NCBI RefSeq assembly: GCF_005938655.1 | Contig: NZ_VCQT01000012.1 | Location: forward strand, 1-64,000 | Origin: Alloalcanivorax gelatiniphagus | GTDB lineage: Bacteria > Pseudomonadota > Gammaproteobacteria > Pseudomonadales > Alcanivoracaceae | Length of the DNA: 64,000 bases | Reading direction: 5' to 3' | Part shown: one piece after another, positions 60,848-64,000 of the stretch | How positions within the stretch are numbered: the stretch's first letter is position 1 | Layout: each line of letters opens with the position of its first letter | Position numbers and translations under genes: made by a program | Notes under the pieces: model-generated | Told to the model about the DNA's origin: nothing | Seen by the model: the letters and a program-made list of their open reading frames with translations, nothing else | Databases searched by the model: none

Positions 60848-61387
60848 ATGAATTCCGTCAGCAAAGCCGCGATGCTGCTCGCCGCTCTGTCCGTCACCGG
60901 CTGCGCCGGCATCGTCGGCGGCGAGTTGGCCCGGGTGGACCAGACCTCGGTGGCGGTACCGATCTGTGACCCGGACACCGGCCCCACGCCCTACTATTTC
61001 GAACTCGACGCGGACGCCCGCAACGATTACCTGGACGATAACCCGGCCGGCAGCTTGTCCGGCTGGACCCTGGGCCTGCTGCCCACCTACTGGCTGTCGC
61101 CGCTGAAAGCGGAAGCCCGCTTGTACCACCAGGGAGAGCCCATCGACACCTACCAGTACTCCGCCCGCGTGCACAAATTCTACGGCCTGCTCTGGGCCCT
61201 GCCGCTGATCCCGGTGAACGCCGTGGTGGCCGATTACAACCAGGTGCCCGCCAACGAGGGGGTGGGCCTGGCGGTGGGCTGGATCATCCCCGACAAAGCC
61301 GCCGCCCGGGCCTACCTGGACGCCACAGAAAAGCGTGGTCTGGCGCCGGATCAGGTGTGCTACCAGCGCGGTGACCGCTGGCATTAA
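60848..61387 (+). CDS. Lipoprotein, function unknown
   Basis: The 179-residue protein has a lipoprotein signal (MLLAALSVTGCAG). The mature part contains TLGLLPTYWLSPLKAEARLY, as seen in small outer-membrane lipoproteins of gammaproteobacteria. A GGGGCAAG stretch precedes the ATG. No enzyme motif is seen. Confidence 0.65.
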   Translation: MNSVSKAAMLLAALSVTGCAGIVGGELARVDQTSVAVPICDPDTGPTPYYFELDADARNDYLDDNPAGSLSGWTLGLLPTYWLSPLKAEARLYHQGEPIDTYQYSARVHKFYGLLWALPLIPVNAVVADYNQVPANEGVGLAVGWIIPDKAAARAYLDATEKRGLAPDQVCYQRGDRWH

Positions 61388-61400
61388 GAGGTAGGGCGGA

Positions 61401-62807
61401 TCAGGCCGGGTCCCAGCCGCAGTGAAAGCCGTGGGGAATGTGATGGGGCAGGGGCACCGCCGCCACCTCGGTCAGGTCGTCGTCGCGGGCGTCGAACAGC
61501 ACGATCTCGCTGCGGTGCACCCGGGCGTCGTAGACGGCGGCGCACAGATAGCCGTCGCCTTCGCGCTCCCCTTCGGGCACGAACGCCGGTTCCGAGATAT
61601 AGCGTCCCGGGCCCAGGCGATGCAGGGCGGTGTGGCCGGTTTCCGTGTCTTGCCGTTGCAGGGCATTGAAGAAGCCGCCGTGGTCGGCCAGGGCGGCGGT
61701 GTAGAGAAAGCGGCCGGGCAAACCCTGATAGCGCTGGTCGAAGATCGGAAACTCACAGCCGGCGGCGTGGGGCAAGGCTTCCAGGCGGTGGCCGCCGGTG
61801 CGCAGGTTGAGCCGTAACCGCACCGGTTCGCCGGCTTCTCCCTGGACATGGTCGGTGAAGTGGGTGAGGCCCTGGTTGATGCTGAAATCCTTGAAGCGCA
61901 CCAGTTCCACGAACAGTTCGTCGCCGATCTCCCGGGCGTTGCCGAAATGGAACACCACGAACGGGTCCAGCTCGAACACCCGCACCGTTTTCAGGGTGTG
62001 CAGATCCACCACATGGGCGCGCATGCCCCAGGCCGGGTTATGGGTGAGGCAATCGTTGAGGGTGCGCAGGCCCAGCAGCAGGCGGCCGATGCCGGTGATT
62101 GCCACCGGCTGCTCCAGGAACAGCCAGTAGCGCTGTGACATGGCGGAGCCGTGCAGGAAACTCAAGCGCGGCAGCGGAAAATGGCCGCGCGCGGCCATGC
62201 GGCCGTCGGCGCCGACGCGGTACAGGTTCACCCGCGCGCCCCGGCGGCCCAGGCTGACGCCATGGTTGTAGTAGCAGCCGGATTCCGGGTGGTGGTGGCC
62301 ATGGGCGCTGAACGGCTCGAACGGCCGCAGGCCGCCGCCGAAGCCGGCCTCGCCCAGGGTGCTCAGATCGTCCGGGTCCAGGGCCCAGGGGCGGCCCCCT
62401 TCCCATTGCGCCAGCAGCCGGTTGCCGTGGCGCACGATGCTGGTGTTGGCGGCGTTGGCCGGTGGCCGGCCCAGGTTGGCCAACGGGCCGCCCGGGGCAT
62501 TGTGGCCGAAACCCCGTTTGCGGATGCGGCCGGCGGCGGTTTCCGCCAGGTATTTCGGGGTGCGCACGAAGCGGTTGCGGTAGCGGGCGCCGCCGTCGTC
62601 AAAGGTGAGGGCATGGACCATGCCGTCGCCGTCGAACCAGTGGCCAAAGGTCTGGCCTCCCAGTTGGCTGCGGCCCGGGCCAATGCGCAAAAAGGTGCCG
62701 CGCACCGCCGCCGGCACCCGGCCACGGATGGCCGTCGCCGGGATGCGCAGGTCCCGTTCCTGTTCCAGGTTGGCGAAACCGCCGCGGTGATCATGGCATC
62801 GGTCCAT
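61401..62807 (-). CDS. Carotenoid oxygenase family protein
   Basis: The 468-residue protein is a beta-propeller non-heme iron oxygenase. Iron-ligand His candidates are in AHGHHHPESG, FLHGSAMSQRYWLFLEQP, FVVFHFGNAREIG and the C-terminal PHGFHCGWD. The ATG at 62807 follows GGAGGG; the longer frame to 62879 lacks a site. Family members cleave carotenoids, apocarotenoids or lignostilbenes. The substrate is unknown. Confidence 0.85.
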   Translation of the reverse strand: MDRCHDHRGGFANLEQERDLRIPATAIRGRVPAAVRGTFLRIGPGRSQLGGQTFGHWFDGDGMVHALTFDDGGARYRNRFVRTPKYLAETAAGRIRKRGFGHNAPGGPLANLGRPPANAANTSIVRHGNRLLAQWEGGRPWALDPDDLSTLGEAGFGGGLRPFEPFSAHGHHHPESGCYYNHGVSLGRRGARVNLYRVGADGRMAARGHFPLPRLSFLHGSAMSQRYWLFLEQPVAITGIGRLLLGLRTLNDCLTHNPAWGMRAHVVDLHTLKTVRVFELDPFVVFHFGNAREIGDELFVELVRFKDFSINQGLTHFTDHVQGEAGEPVRLRLNLRTGGHRLEALPHAAGCEFPIFDQRYQGLPGRFLYTAALADHGGFFNALQRQDTETGHTALHRLGPGRYISEPAFVPEGEREGDGYLCAAVYDARVHRSEIVLFDARDDDLTEVAAVPLPHHIPHGFHCGWDPA

Positions 62808-62857
62808 GCGGGCGCCCTCCGGCGGTAGCAGTCCACGGACAGTGCCCCAGGTATACT

Positions 62858-62869
62858 GGGTATATACCC
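62858..62869. promoter_or_regulatory. GGGTATATACCC palindrome upstream of the carotenoid oxygenase
   Basis: A perfect 12-base palindrome adjacent to a related GGTATAC half site, about 50 bases upstream of the oxygenase start. It is a candidate operator or promoter element; no cognate regulator is in view. Confidence 0.45.
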
Positions 62870-62918
62870 GGTGTGGCAAGCCCGGACCGCCCCGGGGGCG
62901 GCCCGGGGCGGCGCTGGC

Positions 62919-64000
62919 CTAGGGCGGATTGATCGCCGCTTCCAGGCCGGTTTCCACGGACAGCCCGGTGTCCTGGCGGATTTCCAGGTAGCTGTCGTTG
63001 GCCAGCGTGTAGGCGGGCCAATGCAGGTCGTCGGGGCTGGGGTCGCCGGTTTTGGCGAAGTTGGTCCACAGGGTCATCATCCGGTCGCTGACCGTTTCGT
63101 CGTCCTGGTCGTAGCCCATGGACAGGTACAGGTCCACCGGGTCGCCCTGGGAGCCGGTGACGCCGTTGCCGTTGAGATCCCCGATCACCGGCCGTTGTCC
63201 CTGCGGCGTCAGCACCAGTCCGAGCAGGAAGTTCTGCACCAGCCCGGCGGGATGGTTGAACAGGTAGGGCAGTTCACAGCCGTGGCAGCTGCGCAGGCCC
63301 AGGTCTTCCCAGCCCGGCGGCACCCGGGTGAACTTGTAGATGTACTGGTTGGACTGGTAGGCCGCCGAGCGCTGTTCCAGCCACACCGGCAGGGCGGCGC
63401 GCAGGTGCGGGTAGTCGCCGGCGGTAACACCGGCCATCAGCGGTACATCGCTGGGCAGGCCGTCGATCACGTTCTGATAGTAGGTTTTGGTTTGATAGAA
63501 GTGGTCCACGTTGGGCCGGTAGGTCTGCCTGGGAATCTCGCCGGCGCGGTCGGCGTCGGTAAAGGCGGTCCAGGGCAGGGCGCGGGCCTGTTCCAACGTC
63601 TCCACGCCGACCCGCTCGAACAACGCCTGGCCGATGGCCTCGGATTCCGCCAGGGAATCGTTGGCGGCGCTGTCTTCCTCCAGGGGCGCGAAGCCGCTCA
63701 TAACGATGGCCTTGTGGAACAGGCCGGAGGCTTGGGGTGAGTTCATCAGCGAGTAGGTTTTACCGCCGCCCCCGGACTGGCCGAAGATCGTCACATTGTC
63801 CGGGTCGCCGCCGAAGGCGGCGATGTTGTCGCGCACCCATTCCAGGGCCATCACCAGATCCATCTGGCCATAGTTGCCGGAGCCGTTGTAGCCGCTCTCC
63901 TCGGTAAGGGCCGGGTGGGCGATGTAGCCGAACGGGCCCAGGCGATGATTGACGGTGACCAGCACCACGCCCCGGGTGGTCAGGCTGTCCGGGTTGTTGT
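62919..64000 (-). CDS. Type-B carboxylesterase, 5' end outside the window
   Basis: At least 360 residues of an alpha/beta-hydrolase; the frame is open through base 64000, so the start lies beyond. Visible are VVLVTVNHRLGPFGYI (oxyanion region), LEWVRDNIAAFGGDPDNVTI and the nucleophile elbow FGQSGGGGKT with catalytic Ser. Nearer the C-terminus are CHGCELPYLF with the catalytic His and MMTLWTNFAKTGDPSP. It hydrolyses carboxylic esters. Confidence 0.85.
   Translation of the reverse strand, partial: NNPDSLTTRGVVLVTVNHRLGPFGYIAHPALTEESGYNGSGNYGQMDLVMALEWVRDNIAAFGGDPDNVTIFGQSGGGGKTYSLMNSPQASGLFHKAIVMSGFAPLEEDSAANDSLAESEAIGQALFERVGVETLEQARALPWTAFTDADRAGEIPRQTYRPNVDHFYQTKTYYQNVIDGLPSDVPLMAGVTAGDYPHLRAALPVWLEQRSAAYQSNQYIYKFTRVPPGWEDLGLRSCHGCELPYLFNHPAGLVQNFLLGLVLTPQGQRPVIGDLNGNGVTGSQGDPVDLYLSMGYDQDDETVSDRMMTLWTNFAKTGDPSPDDLHWPAYTLANDSYLEIRQDTGLSVETGLEAAINPP

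Noticed and set aside
1-64000. CRISPR arrays, tRNA or rRNA genes
   Set aside because: No regularly spaced repeats and no tRNA- or rRNA-like sequence was seen on either strand by eye.

Overview
The window looks like chromosomal DNA of a GC-rich gammaproteobacterium. Gene content and codon use fit an Alcanivorax/Alloalcanivorax-like marine degrader, but no rRNA or other phylogenetic marker is present, so this is an inference. It splits into a mosaic accessory region (about 1-29 kb), with AT-rich cargo between GC-rich genes, and a more ordinary core-like region (about 29.4-64 kb).

Accessory region. An open reading frame cut by the window edge ends in an attC remnant interrupted by an IS3-family element. 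A RhuM-Fic fusion gene follows. A roughly 215-bp sequence then occurs three times (3488-3699, 13183-13397, 19443-19655). Each copy carries a terminator, a 37-bp hairpin, and an end at the G of a GTT core site, exactly where similarity between copies stops. Each is followed by AT-rich genes separated by attC-like sites. I read the three copies as attI-like platforms feeding integron cassette arrays. No integrase gene is in the window. Cassette genes include three HEPN-type proteins with Rx4H motifs, a GNAT, several small membrane proteins, a 70-residue protein made of three KLELIDIAR repeats, and a two-gene cassette that looks like a Kiwa anti-phage system (kwaA-kwaB). A separate three-gene unit (winged helix, AbiEii-like nucleotidyltransferase, PP2C-like phosphatase) lies outside any recognisable attC and is a candidate undescribed defence or toxin-antitoxin module.

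The same architecture recurs three times: an intact host gene, then foreign cargo, then a copy of that gene lacking its 5' end. This holds for rhuM-fic (2354 and 5369), a TetR gene (12467 and 18820) and lldD (22685 and 26050). It fits repeated single-crossover insertion of circles carrying a gene fragment. Embedded between the first two duplications is a catabolic cluster (6521-13126): PhyH dioxygenase, extradiol-type VOC dioxygenase, FAH-family hydrolase and quinone-reductase-like dehydrogenase on the minus strand, divergent from an MhpA-like flavin monooxygenase followed by TetR. Matching CAATATTG palindromes precede both transcription units. Toxin-antitoxin remnants are frequent: a Fic protein, an orphan HipB-like protein, an orphan ParD and an intact HipBA.

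Core-like region. This holds an ELWRTDGT-repeat lipoprotein, AraC with a divergent SDR, a RIO kinase, a TAXI-type TRAP transporter (binding protein, DUF1850, fused permease), a pair of large paralogous exported proteins, a D-amino-acid dehydrogenase, NnrU and DUF2938 membrane proteins, MerR and LysR regulators, EamA and MFS transporters, a complete PaoABC-type molybdenum aldehyde oxidoreductase, a carotenoid oxygenase and a carboxylesterase running off the window. Decayed loci include a doubly truncated MBL hydrolase/TetR pair, a frameshifted DUF72 gene and a HigB-like toxin with an amber codon beside an intact antitoxin.
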